This document shows positions 29,601 to 41,762 of a stretch of DNA of 64,000 nucleotides, piece by piece. The notes beneath the pieces are model-generated. The model worked only from the letters and a program-made list of their open reading frames with translations. It made no database searches and was not told the DNA's origin. The stretch is from Plasmopara viticola (Eukaryota > Oomycota > Peronosporomycetes > Peronosporales > Peronosporaceae), in NCBI GenBank assembly GCA_001695595.3, contig MBPM02000162.1, positions 28,246-92,245 on the forward strand, read 5' to 3'. The translations under genes and the position numbers were made by a program. Each line of letters begins with the position of its first letter. Position 1 is the first letter of the stretch.

Positions 29601-31970
29601 CAGGACATGCAGACACGCGTTCCGTGCGTAACTGAGCGTGTTCTGCTCTATTTGAGGACAATTCTTCCTACAGCCTCAGATACATCTAATACAGCTTCCT
29701 GGACATGCAGCCACGCGTTTCAAGTAGAACATAGCGATTGCTGCTCCAATAGAAGCGCCGATTTTTCCCACGGCCTCAGATACGTGAAATCTAGCATCCT
29801 GAGCAAGCACATACGCGTTGCAAGCGTAACTTAGCGAGTTCTGCTCCATTTGATGCGCCGATTCTTCCTACGGCGTCAGATCCGTCAAATCTAGCTTCCA
29901 GGACATGCAGACACGCGTTCCGTGCGTAACTGAGCGTGTTCTGCTCTATTTGAAGGGACAATTCTTCCTACAGCCTCAGATACATCTAATACAGCTTCCT
30001 GGACATGCAGCCACGCGTTTCAAGTAGAACATAGCGATTGCTGCTCCAATAGAAGCGCCGATTTTTCCCACGGCCTCAGATACGTGAAATCTAGCATCCT
30101 GAGCAAGCACATACGCGTTGCAAGCGTAACTTAGCGAGTTCTGCTCCATTTGATGCGCCGATTCTTCCTACGGCGTCAGATCCGTCAAATCTAGCTTCCA
30201 GGACATGCAGACACGCGTTCCGTGCGTAACTGAGCGTGTTCTGCTCTATTTGAAGAGACAATTCTTCCTACAGCCTCAGATACATCTAATACAGCTTCCT
30301 GGACATGCAGCCACGCGTTTCAAGTAGAACATAGCGATTGCTGCTCCAATAGAAGCGCCGATTTTTCCCACGGCCTCAGATACGTGAAATCTAGCATCCT
30401 GAGCAAGCACATACGCGTTGCAAGCGTAACTTAGCGAGTTCTGCTCCATTTGATGCGCCGATTCTTCCTACGGCGTCAGATCCGTCAAATCTAGCTTCCA
30501 GGACATGCAGACACGCGTTCCGTGCGTAACTGAGCGTGTTCTGCTCTATTTGAGGGACAATTCTTCCTACAGCCTCAGATACATCTAATACAGCTTCCTG
30601 GACATGCAGCCACGCGTTTCAAGTAGAACATAGCGATTGCTGCTCCAATAGAAGCGCCGATTTTTCCCACGGCCTCAGATACGTGAAATCTAGCATCCTG
30701 AGCAAGCACATACGCGTTGCAAGCGTAACTTAGCGAGTTCTGCTCCATTTGATGCGCCGATTCTTCCTACGGCGTCAGATCCGTCAAATCTAGCTTCCAG
30801 GACATGCAGACACGCGTTCCGTGCGTAACTGAGCGTGTTCTGCTCTATTGGAGGGACAATTCTTCCTACAGCCTCAGATACATCTAATACAGCTTCCTGG
30901 ACATGCAGCCACGCGTTTCAAGTAGAACATAGCGATTGCTGCTCCAATAGAAGCGCCGATTTTTCCCACGGCCTCAGATACGTGAAATCTAGCATCCTGA
31001 GCAAGCACATACGCGTTGCAAGCGTAACTTAGCGAGTTCTGCTCCATTTGATGCGCCGATTCTTCCTACGGCGTCAGATCCGTCAAATCTAGCTTCCAGG
31101 ACATGCAGACACGCGTTCCGTGCGTAACTGAGCGTGTTCTGCTCTATTTGAAGGACAATTCTTCCTACAGCCTCAGATACATCTAATACAGCTTCCTGGA
31201 CATGCAGCCACGCGTTTCAAGTAGAACATAGCGATTGCTGCTCCAATAGAAGCGCCGATTTTTCCCACGGCCTCAGATACGTGAAATCTAGCATCCTGAG
31301 CAAGCACATACGCGTTGCAAGCGTAACTTAGCGAGTTCTGCTCCATTTGATGCGCCGATTCTTCCTACGGCGTCAGATCCGTCAAATCTAGCTTCCAGGA
31401 CATGCAGACACGCGTTCCGTGCGTAACTGAGCGTGTTCTGCTCTATTTGGAGGACAATTCTTCCTACAGCCTCAGATACATCTAATACAGCTTCCTGGAC
31501 ATGCAGCCACGCGTTTCAAGTAGAACATAGCGATTGCTGCTCCAATAGAAGCGCCGATTTTTCCCACGGCCTCAGATACGTGAAATCTAGCATCCTGAGC
31601 AAGCACATACGCGTTGCAAGCGTAACTTAGCGAGTTCTGCTCCATTTGATGCGCCGATTCTTCCTACGGCGTCAGATCCGTCAAATCTAGCTTCCAGGAC
31701 ATGCAGACACGCGTTCCGTGCGTAACTGAGCGTGTTCTGCTCTATTTGAGGACAATTCTTCCTACAGCCTCAGATACATCTAATACAGCTTCCTGGACAT
31801 GCAGCCACGCGTTTCAAGTAGAACATAGCGATTGCTGCTCCAATAGAAGCGCCGATTTTTCCCACGGCCTCAGATACGTGAAATCTAGCATCCTGAGCAA
31901 GCACATACGCGTTGCAAGCGTAACTTAGCGAGTTCTGCTCCATTTGATGCGCCGATTCTTCCTACGGCGT
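2683..31970. repeat. HOR block with purine-tract variation, units 10-107
   Basis: About 98 trimers are nearly identical outside the A tract. Between CTCTATTT and ACAATTC the tract reads GAAGG, GAGG, GAGGG, GAAGGG, GAAGAG, GGAGG, GGAG, GGAGGG, GAAG, GAG or G. GAAGG dominates up to about 10 kb, and the other forms are common afterwards. Isolated substitutions include a divergent A at 18212-18310, ACGTCT in B near 26395, and a C monomer with two linked changes at 27385-27484. Confidence 0.85.
18212..18310. repeat. Divergent A monomer (CTCTTGGAGGG form)
   Basis: This A copy has CTTTCAGAAC where others have CTTCCAGGAC, and CTCTTGGAGGG where others have CTATTTGAAGG. Its length stays 99 bp. The CTCTTGGAGGG form recurs once more, in the A monomer at 52611-52709, which also has GATAATTC for GACAATTC. 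The shared rare form suggests a sequence exchange between the two sites. Confidence 0.8.
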
Positions 31971-34900
31971 CAGATCCGTCAAATCTAGCTTCCAGGACAT
32001 GCAGACACGCGTTCCGTGCGTAACTGAGCGTGTTCTGCTCTACAGCCTCAGATACGTCTAATACAGCTTCCTGGACATGCAGCCACGCGTTTCAAGTAGC
32101 ATAGCGATCTGCTCCAATAGAAGCGCCGATTTTTCCCACGGCCTCAGATACGTGAAATCTAGCATCCTGAGCAAGCACATACGCGTTGCAAGCGTAACTT
32201 AGCGAGTTCTGCTCCATTTGATGCGCCGATTCTTCCTACGGCGTCAGATCCGTCAAATCTAGCTTCCAGGACATGCAGACACGCGTTCCGTGCGTAACTG
32301 AGCGTGTTCTGCTCTATTTGAGCAATTCTTCTCAGCCTCAGATACATCTAATACAGCTTCCTGGACATGCAGCCACGCGTTTCAAGTAGAACATAGCGAT
32401 TGCTGCTCCAATAGAAGCGCCGATTTTTCCCACGGCCTCAGATACGTGAAATCTAGCATCCTGAGCAAGCACATACGCGTTGCAAGCGTAACTTAGCGAG
32501 TTCTGCTCCATTTGATGCGCCGATTCTTCCTACGGCGTCAGATCCGTCAAATCTAGCTTCCAGGACATGCAGACACGCGTTCCGTGCGTAACTGAGCGTG
32601 TTCTGCTCTATTTGGAGGGACAATTCTTCCTACAGCCTCAGATACATCTAATACAGCTTCCTGGACATGCAGCCACGCGTTTCAAGTAGAACATAGCGAT
32701 TGCTGCTCCAATAGAAGCGCCGATTTTTCCCACGGCCTCAGATACGTGAAATCTAGCATCCTGAGCAAGCACATACGCGTTGCAAGCGTAACTTAGCGAG
32801 TTCTGCTCCATTTGATGCGCCGATTCTTCCTACGGCGTCAGATCCGTCAAATCTAGCTTCCAGGACATGCAGACACGCGTTCCGTGCGTAACTGAGCGTG
32901 TTCTGCTCTATTTGAGGACAATTCTTCCTACAGCCTCAGATACATCTAATACAGCTTCCTGGACATGCAGCCACGCGTTTCAAGTAGAACATAGCGATTG
33001 CTGCTCCAATAGAAGCGCCGATTTTTCCCACGGCCTCAGATACGTGAAATCTAGCATCCTGAGCAAGCACATACGCGTTGCAAGCGTAACTTAGCGAGTT
33101 CTGCTCCATTTGATGCGCCGATTCTTCCTACGGCGTCAGATCCGTCAAATCTAGCTTCCAGGACATGCAGACACGCGTTCCGTGCGTAACTGAGCGTGTT
33201 CTGCTCTATTTGCAATTCTTCAGCCTCAGATACGTCTAATACAGCTTCCTGGACATGCAGCCACGCGTTTCAAGTAGAACATAGCGATTGCTGCTCCAAT
33301 AGAAGCGCCGATTTTTCCCACGGCCTCAGATACGTGAAATCTAGCATCCTGAGCAAGCACATACGCGTTGCAAGCGTAACTTAGCGAGTTCTGCTCCATT
33401 TGATGCGCCGATTCTTCCTACGGCGTCAGATCCGTCAAATCTAGCTTCCAGGACATGCAGACACGCGTTCCGTGCGTAACTGAGCGTGTTCTGCTCTATT
33501 TGAAGGACAATTCTTCCTACAGCCTCAGATACATCTAATACAGCTTCCTGGACATGCAGCCACGCGTTTCAAGTAGAACATAGCGATTGCTGCTCCAATA
33601 GAAGCGCCGATTTTTCCCACGGCCTCAGATACGTGAAATCTAGCATCCTGAGCAAGCACATACGCGTTGCAAGCGTAACTTAGCGAGTTCTGCTCCATTT
33701 GATGCGCCGATTCTTCCTACGGCGTCAGATCCGTCAAATCTAGCTTCCAGGACATGCAGACACGCGTTCCGTGCGTAACTGAGCGTGTTCTGCTCTATTT
33801 GAAGGACAATTCTTCCTCACAGCCTCAGATACGTCTAATACAGCTTCCTGGACATGCAGCCACGCGTTTCAAGTAGAACATAGCGATTGCTGCTCCAATA
33901 GAAGCGCCGATTTTTCCCACGGCCTCAGATACGTGAAATCTAGCATCCTGAGCAAGCACATACGCGTTGCAAGCGTAACTTAGCGAGTTCTGCTCCATTT
34001 GATGCGCCGATTCTTCCTACGGCGTCAGATCCGTCAAATCTAGCTTCCAGGACATGCAGACACGCGTTCCGTGCGTAACTGAGCGTGTTCTGCTCTATTT
34101 GAAGGACAATTCTTCTCCAGCCTCAGATACATCTAATACAGCTTCCTGGACATGCAGCCACGCGTTTCAAGTAGAACATAGCGATTGCTGCTCCAATAGA
34201 AGCGCCGATTTTTCCCACGGCCTCAGATACGTGAAATCTAGCATCCTGAGCAAGCACATACGCGTTGCAAGCGTAACTTAGCGAGTTCTGCTCCATTTGA
34301 TGCGCCGATTCTTCCTACGGCGTCAGATCCGTCAAATCTAGCTTCCAGGACATGCAGACACGCGTTCCGAACTGAGCGTGTTCTGCTCTATTTGAGGGCC
34401 TTCCTAGAGATACGTCTAATACAGCTTCCTGGACATGCAGCCACGCGTTTCAAGTAGAACATAGCGATTGCTGCTCCAATAGAAGCGCCGATTTTTCCCA
34501 CGGCCTCAGATACGTGAAATCTAGCATCCTGAGCAAGCACATACGCGTTGCAAGCGTAACTTAGCGAGTTCTGCTCCATTTGATGCGCCGATTCTTCCTA
34601 CGGCGTCAGATCCGTCAAATCTAGCTTCCAGGACATGCAGACACGCGTTCCGTGCGTAACTGAGCGTGTTCTGCTCTATTTGAAGGACAATTCTTCTACA
34701 GCCTCAGATACATCTAATACAGCTTCCTGGACATGCAGCCACGCGTTTCAAGTAGAACATAGCGATTGCTGCTCCAATAGAAGCGCCGATTTTTCCCACG
34801 GCCTCAGATACGTGAAATCTAGCATCCTGAGCAAGCACATACGCGTTGCAAGCGTAACTTAGCGAGTTCTGCTCCATTTGATGCGCCGATTCTTCCTACG

Positions 34901-35479
34901 GCGTCAGATCCGTCAAATCTAGCTTCCAGGACATGCAGACACGCGTTCCGTGCGTAACTGAGCGTGTTCTGCTCTATTTGAGGGACAATTCTTCCTACAG
35001 CCTCAGATACATCTAATACAGCTTCCTGGACATGCAGCCACGCGTTTCAAGTAGAACATAGCGATTGCTGCTCCAATAGAAGCGCCGATTTTTCCCACGG
35101 CCTCAGATACGTGAAATCTAGCATCCTGAGCAAGCACATACGCGTTGCAAGCGTAACTTAGCGAGTTCTGCTCCATTTGATGCGCCGATTCTTCCTACGG
35201 CGTCAGATCCGTCAAATCTAGCTTCCAGGACATGCAGACACGCGTTCCGTGCGTAACTGAGCGTGTTCTGCTCCAGCCTCAGATACATCTAATACAGCTT
35301 CCTGGACATGCAGCCACGCGTTTCAAGTAGAACATAGCGATTGCTGCTCCAATAGAAGCGCCGATTTTTCCCACGGCCTCAGATACGTGAAATCTAGCAT
35401 CCTGAGCAAGCACATACGCGTTGCAAGCGTAACTTAGCGAGTTCTGCTCCATTTGATGCGCCGATTCTTCCTACGGCGT
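31971..35479. repeat. Deletion-rich HOR block, units 108-119
   Basis: Many A monomers here are shortened at the 3' end. The A at 31971-32048 lacks about 21 bp and is followed by a B with two small deletions (AGTAGCATAG and GCGATCTG). Other shortened tracts lie near 32321, 33211 and 34120. At 34394-34410 the A/B boundary itself is damaged, with CCTAGAGATACG in place of CCTACAGCCTCAGATACG. The A at 35204-35279 carries the recurrent 23-bp deletion. Several B monomers here have the ACGTCT state. The block resembles an older or less homogenised segment embedded in uniform repeats. Confidence 0.8.
35204..35279. repeat. A monomer with recurrent 23-bp deletion (copy 1)
   Basis: This A monomer is 76 bp: CTGCTC runs directly into CAGCCTC and the tract between them is gone. 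The same endpoints occur at 43843-43918 and 53209-53284. In the array variant ending TCCTCCAGCCT the lost segment is flanked by a CTC direct repeat, so slippage or microhomology-mediated deletion is a simple explanation. Confidence 0.9.
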
Positions 35480-38400
35480 CAGATCCGTCAAATCTAGCTT
35501 CCAGGACATGCAGACACGCGTTCCGTGCGTAACTGAGCGTGTTCTGCTCTATTTGAAGGGACAATTCTTCCTACAGCCTCAGATACGTCTAATACAGCTT
35601 CCTGGACATGCAGCCACGCGTTTCAAGTAGAACATAGCGATTGCTGCTCCAATAGAAGCGCCGATTTTTCCCACGGCCTCAGATACGTGAAATCTAGCAT
35701 CCTGAGCAAGCACATACGCGTTGCAAGCGTAACTTAGCGAGTTCTGCTCCATTTGATGCGCCGATTCTTCCTACGGCGTCAGATCCGTCAAATCTAGCTT
35801 CCAGGACATGCAGACACGCGTTCCGTGCGTAACTGAGCGTGTTCTGCTCTATTTGAAGGACAATTCTTCCTACAGCCTCAGATACATCTAATACAGCTTC
35901 CTGGACATGCAGCCACGCGTTTCAAGTAGAACATAGCGATTGCTGCTCCAATAGAAGCGCCGATTTTTCCCACGGCCTCAGATACGTGAAATCTAGCATC
36001 CTGAGCAAGCACATACGCGTTGCAAGCGTAACTTAGCGAGTTCTGCTCCATTTGATGCGCCGATTCTTCCTACGGCGTCAGATCCGTCAAATCTAGCTTC
36101 CAGGACATGCAGACACGCGTTCCGTGCGTAACTGAGCGTGTTCTGCTCTATTTGAAGGACAATTCTTCCTACAGCCTCAGATACATCTAATACAGCTTCC
36201 TGGACATGCAGCCACGCGTTTCAAGTAGAACATAGCGATTGCTGCTCCAATAGAAGCGCCGATTTTTCCCACGGCCTCAGATACGTGAAATCTAGCATCC
36301 TGAGCAAGCACATACGCGTTGCAAGCGTAACTTAGCGAGTTCTGCTCCATTTGATGCGCCGATTCTTCCTACGGCGTCAGATCCGTCAAATCTAGCTTCC
36401 AGGACATGCAGACACGCGTTCCGTGCGTAACTGAGCGTGTTCTGCTCTATTTGAAGGGACAATTCTTCCTACAGCCTCAGATACATCTAATACAGCTTCC
36501 TGGACATGCAGCCACGCGTTTCAAGTAGAACATAGCGATTGCTGCTCCAATAGAAGCGCCGATTTTTCCCACGGCCTCAGATACGTGAAATCTAGCATCC
36601 TGAGCAAGCACATACGCGTTGCAAGCGTAACTTAGCGAGTTCTGCTCCATTTGATGCGCCGATTCTTCCTACGGCGTCAGATCCGTCAAATCTAGCTTCC
36701 AGGACATGCAGACACGCGTTCCGTGCGTAACTGAGCGTGTTCTGCTCTATTTGAAGGACAATTCTTCCTACAGCCTCAGATACATCTAATACAGCTTCCT
36801 GGACATGCAGCCACGCGTTTCAAGTAGAACATAGCGATTGCTGCTCCAATAGAAGCGCCGATTTTTCCCACGGCCTCAGATACGTGAAATCTAGCATCCT
36901 GAGCAAGCACATACGCGTTGCAAGCGTAACTTAGCGAGTTCTGCTCCATTTGATGCGCCGATTCTTCCTACGGCGTCAGATCCGTCAAATCTAGCTTCCA
37001 GGACATGCAGACACGCGTTCCGTGCGTAACTGAGCGTGTTCTGCTCTATTTGAAGGACAATTCTTCCTACAGCCTCAGATACATCTAATACAGCTTCCTG
37101 GACATGCAGCCACGCGTTTCAAGTAGAACATAGCGATTGCTGCTCCAATAGAAGCGCCGATTTTTCCCACGGCCTCAGATACGTGAAATCTAGCATCCTG
37201 AGCAAGCACATACGCGTTGCAAGCGTAACTTAGCGAGTTCTGCTCCATTTGATGCGCCGATTCTTCCTACGGCGTCAGATCCGTCAAATCTAGCTTCCAG
37301 GACATGCAGACACGCGTTCCGTGCGTAACTGAGCGTGTTCTGCTCTATTTGAAGGACAATTCTTCCTACAGCCTCAGATACATCTAATACAGCTTCCTGG
37401 ACATGCAGCCACGCGTTTCAAGTAGAACATAGCGATCGCTGCTCCAATAGAAGCGCCGATTTTTCCCACGGCCTCAGATACGTGAAATCTAGCATCCTGA
37501 GCAAGCACATACGCGTTGCAAGCGTAACTTAGCGAGTTCTGCTCCATTTGATGCGCCGATTCTTCCTACGGCGTCAGATCCGTCAAATCTAGCTTCCAGG
37601 ACATGCAGACACGCGTTCCGTGCGTAACTGAGCGTGTTCTGCTCTATTTGAAGAGACAATTCTTCCTACAGCCTCAGATACATCTAATACAGCTTCCTGG
37701 ACATGCAGCCACGCGTTTCAAGTAGAACATAGCGATTGCTGCTCCAATAGAAGCGCCGATTTTTCCCACGGCCTCAGATACGTGAAATCTAGCATCCTGA
37801 GCAAGCACATACGCGTTGCAAGCGTAACTTAGCGAGTTCTGCTCCATTTGATGCGCCGATTCTTCCTACGGCGTCAGATCCGTCAAATCTAGCTTCCAGG
37901 ACATGCAGACACGCGTTCCGTGCGTAACTGAGCGTGTTCTGCTCTATTTGAAGGACAATTCTTCCTACAGCCTCAGATACATCTAATACAGCTTCCTGGA
38001 CATGCAGCCACGCGTTTCAAGTAGAACATAGCGATTGCTGCTCCAATAGAAGCGCCGATTTTTCCCACGGCCTCAGATACGTGAAATCTAGCATCCTGAG
38101 CAAGCACATACGCGTTGCAAGCGTAACTTAGCGAGTTCTGCTCCATTTGATGCGCCGATTCTTCCTACGGCGTCAGATCCGTCAAATCTAGCTTCCAGGA
38201 CATGCAGACACGCGTTCCGTGCGTAACTGAGCGTGTTCTGCTCTATTTGAAGAGACAATTCTTCCTACAGCCTCAGATACATCTAATACAGCTTCCTGGA
38301 CATGCAGCCACGCGTTTCAAGTAGAACATAGCGATCGCTGCTCCAATAGAAGCGCCGATTTTTCCCACGGCCTCAGATACGTGAAATCTAGCATCCTGAG

Positions 38401-41400
38401 CAAGCACATACGCGTTGCAAGCGTAACTTAGCGAGTTCTGCTCCATTTGATGCGCCGATTCTTCCTACGGCGTCAGATCCGTCAAATCTAGCTTCCAGGA
38501 CATGCAGACACGCGTTCCGTGCGTAACTGAGCGTGTTCTGCTCTATTTGAGGACAATTCTTCCTACAGCCTCAGATACATCTAATACAGCTTCCTGGACA
38601 TGCAGCCACGCGTTTCAAGTAGAACATAGCGATTGCTGCTCCAATAGAAGCGCCGATTTTTCCCACGGCCTCAGATACGTGAAATCTAGCATCCTGAGCA
38701 AGCACATACGCGTTGCAAGCGTAACTTAGCGAGTTCTGCTCCATTTGATGCGCCGATTCTTCCTACGGCGTCAGATCCGTCAAATCTAGCTTCCAGGACA
38801 TGCAGACACGCGTTCCGTGCGTAACTGAGCGTGTTCTGCTCTATTTGAAGGACAATTCTTCCTACAGCCTCAGATACATCTAATACAGCTTCCTGGACAT
38901 GCAGCCACGCGTTTCAAGTAGAACATAGCGATTGCTGCTCCAATAGAAGCGCCGATTTTTCCCACGGCCTCAGATACGTGAAATCTAGCATCCTGAGCAA
39001 GCACATACGCGTTGCAAGCGTAACTTAGCGAGTTCTGCTCCATTTGATGCGCCGATTCTTCCTACGGCGTCAGATCCGTCAAATCTAGCTTCCAGGACAT
39101 GCAGACACGCGTTCCGTGCGTAACTGAGCGTGTTCTGCTCTATTTGAAGGACAATTCTTCCTACAGCCTCAGATACATCTAATACAGCTTCCTGGACATG
39201 CAGCCACGCGTTTCAAGTAGAACATAGCGATTGCTGCTCCAATAGAAGCGCCGATTTTTCCCACGGCCTCAGATACGTGAAATCTAGCATCCTGAGCAAG
39301 CACATACGCGTTGCAAGCGTAACTTAGCGAGTTCTGCTCCATTTGATGCGCCGATTCTTCCTACGGCGTCAGATCCGTCAAATCTAGCTTCCAGGACATG
39401 CAGACACGCGTTCCGTGCGTAACTGAGCGTGTTCTGCTCTATTTGGAGGACAATTCTTCCTACAGCCTCAGATACATCTAATACAGCTTCCTGGACATGC
39501 AGCCACGCGTTTCAAGTAGAACATAGCGATTGCTGCTCCAATAGAAGCGCCGATTTTTCCCACGGCCTCAGATACGTGAAATCTAGCATCCTGAGCAAGC
39601 ACATACGCGTTGCAAGCGTAACTTAGCGAGTTCTGCTCCATTTGATGCGCCGATTCTTCCTACGGCGTCAGATCCGTCAAATCTAGCTTCCAGGACATGC
39701 AGACACGCGTTCCGTGCGTAACTGAGCGTGTTCTGCTCTATTTGAAGGACAATTCTTCCTACAGCCTCAGATACATCTAATACAGCTTCCTGGACATGCA
39801 GCCACGCGTTTCAAGTAGAACATAGCGATTGCTGCTCCAATAGAAGCGCCGATTTTTCCCACGGCCTCAGATACGTGAAATCTAGCATCCTGAGCAAGCA
39901 CATACGCGTTGCAAGCGTAACTTAGCGAGTTCTGCTCCATTTGATGCGCCGATTCTTCCTACGGCGTCAGATCCGTCAAATCTAGCTTCCAGGACATGCA
40001 GACACGCGTTCCGTGCGTAACTGAGCGTGTTCTGCTCTATTTGAGGGACAATTCTTCCTACAGCCTCAGATACATCTAATACAGCTTCCTGGACATGCAG
40101 CCACGCGTTTCAAGTAGAACATAGCGATTGCTGCTCCAATAGAAGCGCCGATTTTTCCCACGGCCTCAGATACGTGAAATCTAGCATCCTGAGCAAGCAC
40201 ATACGCGTTGCAAGCGTAACTTAGCGAGTTCTGCTCCATTTGATGCGCCGATTCTTCCTACGGCGTCAGATCCGTCAAATCTAGCTTCCAGGACATGCAG
40301 ACACGCGTTCCGTGCGTAACTGAGCGTGTTCTGCTCTATTTGAAGGACAATTCTTCCTACAGCCTCAGATACATCTAATACAGCTTCCTGGACATGCAGC
40401 CACGCGTTTCAAGTAGAACATAGCGATTGCTGCTCCAATAGAAGCGCCGATTTTTCCCACGGCCTCAGATACGTGAAATCTAGCATCCTGAGCAAGCACA
40501 TACGCGTTGCAAGCGTAACTTAGCGAGTTCTGCTCCATTTGATGCGCCGATTCTTCCTACGGCGTCAGATCCGTCAAATCTAGCTTCCAGGACATGCAGA
40601 CACGCGTTCCGTGCGTAACTGAGCGTGTTCTGCTCTATTTGAAGGACAATTCTTCCTACAGCCTCAGATACATCTAATACAGCTTCCTGGACATGCAGCC
40701 ACGCGTTTCAAGTAGAACATAGCGATTGCTGCTCCAATAGAAGCGCCGATTTTTCCCACGGCCTCAGATACGTGAAATCTAGCATCCTGAGCAAGCACAT
40801 ACGCGTTGCAAGCGTAACTTAGCGAGTTCTGCTCCATTTGATGCGCCGATTCTTCCTACGGCGTCAGATCCGTCAAATCTAGCTTCCAGGACATGCAGAC
40901 ACGCGTTCCGTGCGTAACTGAGCGTGTTCTGCTCTATTTGAAGGACAATTCTTCCTACAGCCTCAGATACATCTAATACAGCTTCCTGGACATGCAGCCA
41001 CGCGTTTCAAGTAGAACATAGCGATTGCTGCTCCAATAGAAGCGCCGATTTTTCCCACGGCCTCAGATACGTGAAATCTAGCATCCTGAGCAAGCACATA
41101 CGCGTTGCAAGCGTAACTTAGCGAGTTCTGCTCCATTTGATGCGCCGATTCTTCCTACGGCGTCAGATCCGTCAAATCTAGCTTCCAGGACATGCAGACA
41201 CGCGTTCCGTGCGTAACTGAGCGTGTTCTGCTCTATTTGAAGGACAATTCTTTCTACAGCCTCAGATACATCTAATACAGCTTCCTGGACATGCAGCCAC
41301 GCGTTTCAAGTAGAACATAGCGATTGCTGCTCCAATAGAAGCGCCGATTTTTCCCACGGCCTCAGATACGTGAAATCTAGCATCCTGAGCAAGCACATAC

Positions 41401-41762
41401 GCGTTGCAAGCGTAACTTAGCGAGTTCTGCTCCATTTGATGCGCCGATTCTTCCTACGGCGTCAGATCCGTCAAATCTAGCTTCCAGGACATGCAGACAC
41501 GCGTTCCGTGCGTAACTGAGCGTGTTCTGCTCTATTTGAAGGGACAATTCTTCCTACAGCCTCAGATACATCTAATACAGCTTCCTGGACATGCAGCCAC
41601 GCGTTTCAAGTAGAACATAGCGATTGCTGCTCCAATAGAAGCGCCGATTTTTCCCACGGCCTCAGATACGTGAAATCTAGCATCCTGAGCAAGCACATAC
41701 GCGTTGCAAGCGTAACTTAGCGAGTTCTGCTCCATTTGATGCGCCGATTCTTCCTACGGCGT
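35480..41762. repeat. Quiet HOR block, units 120-140
   Basis: About 21 trimers of nearly canonical sequence. Most A tracts are GAAGG, with some GAAGGG, GAAGAG, GAGG, GAGGG and GGAGG. Two B copies have GCGATCGC (near 37435 and 38335), and one A reads ATTCTTTCTAC near 41248. No genes or other elements are seen. Confidence 0.85.
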
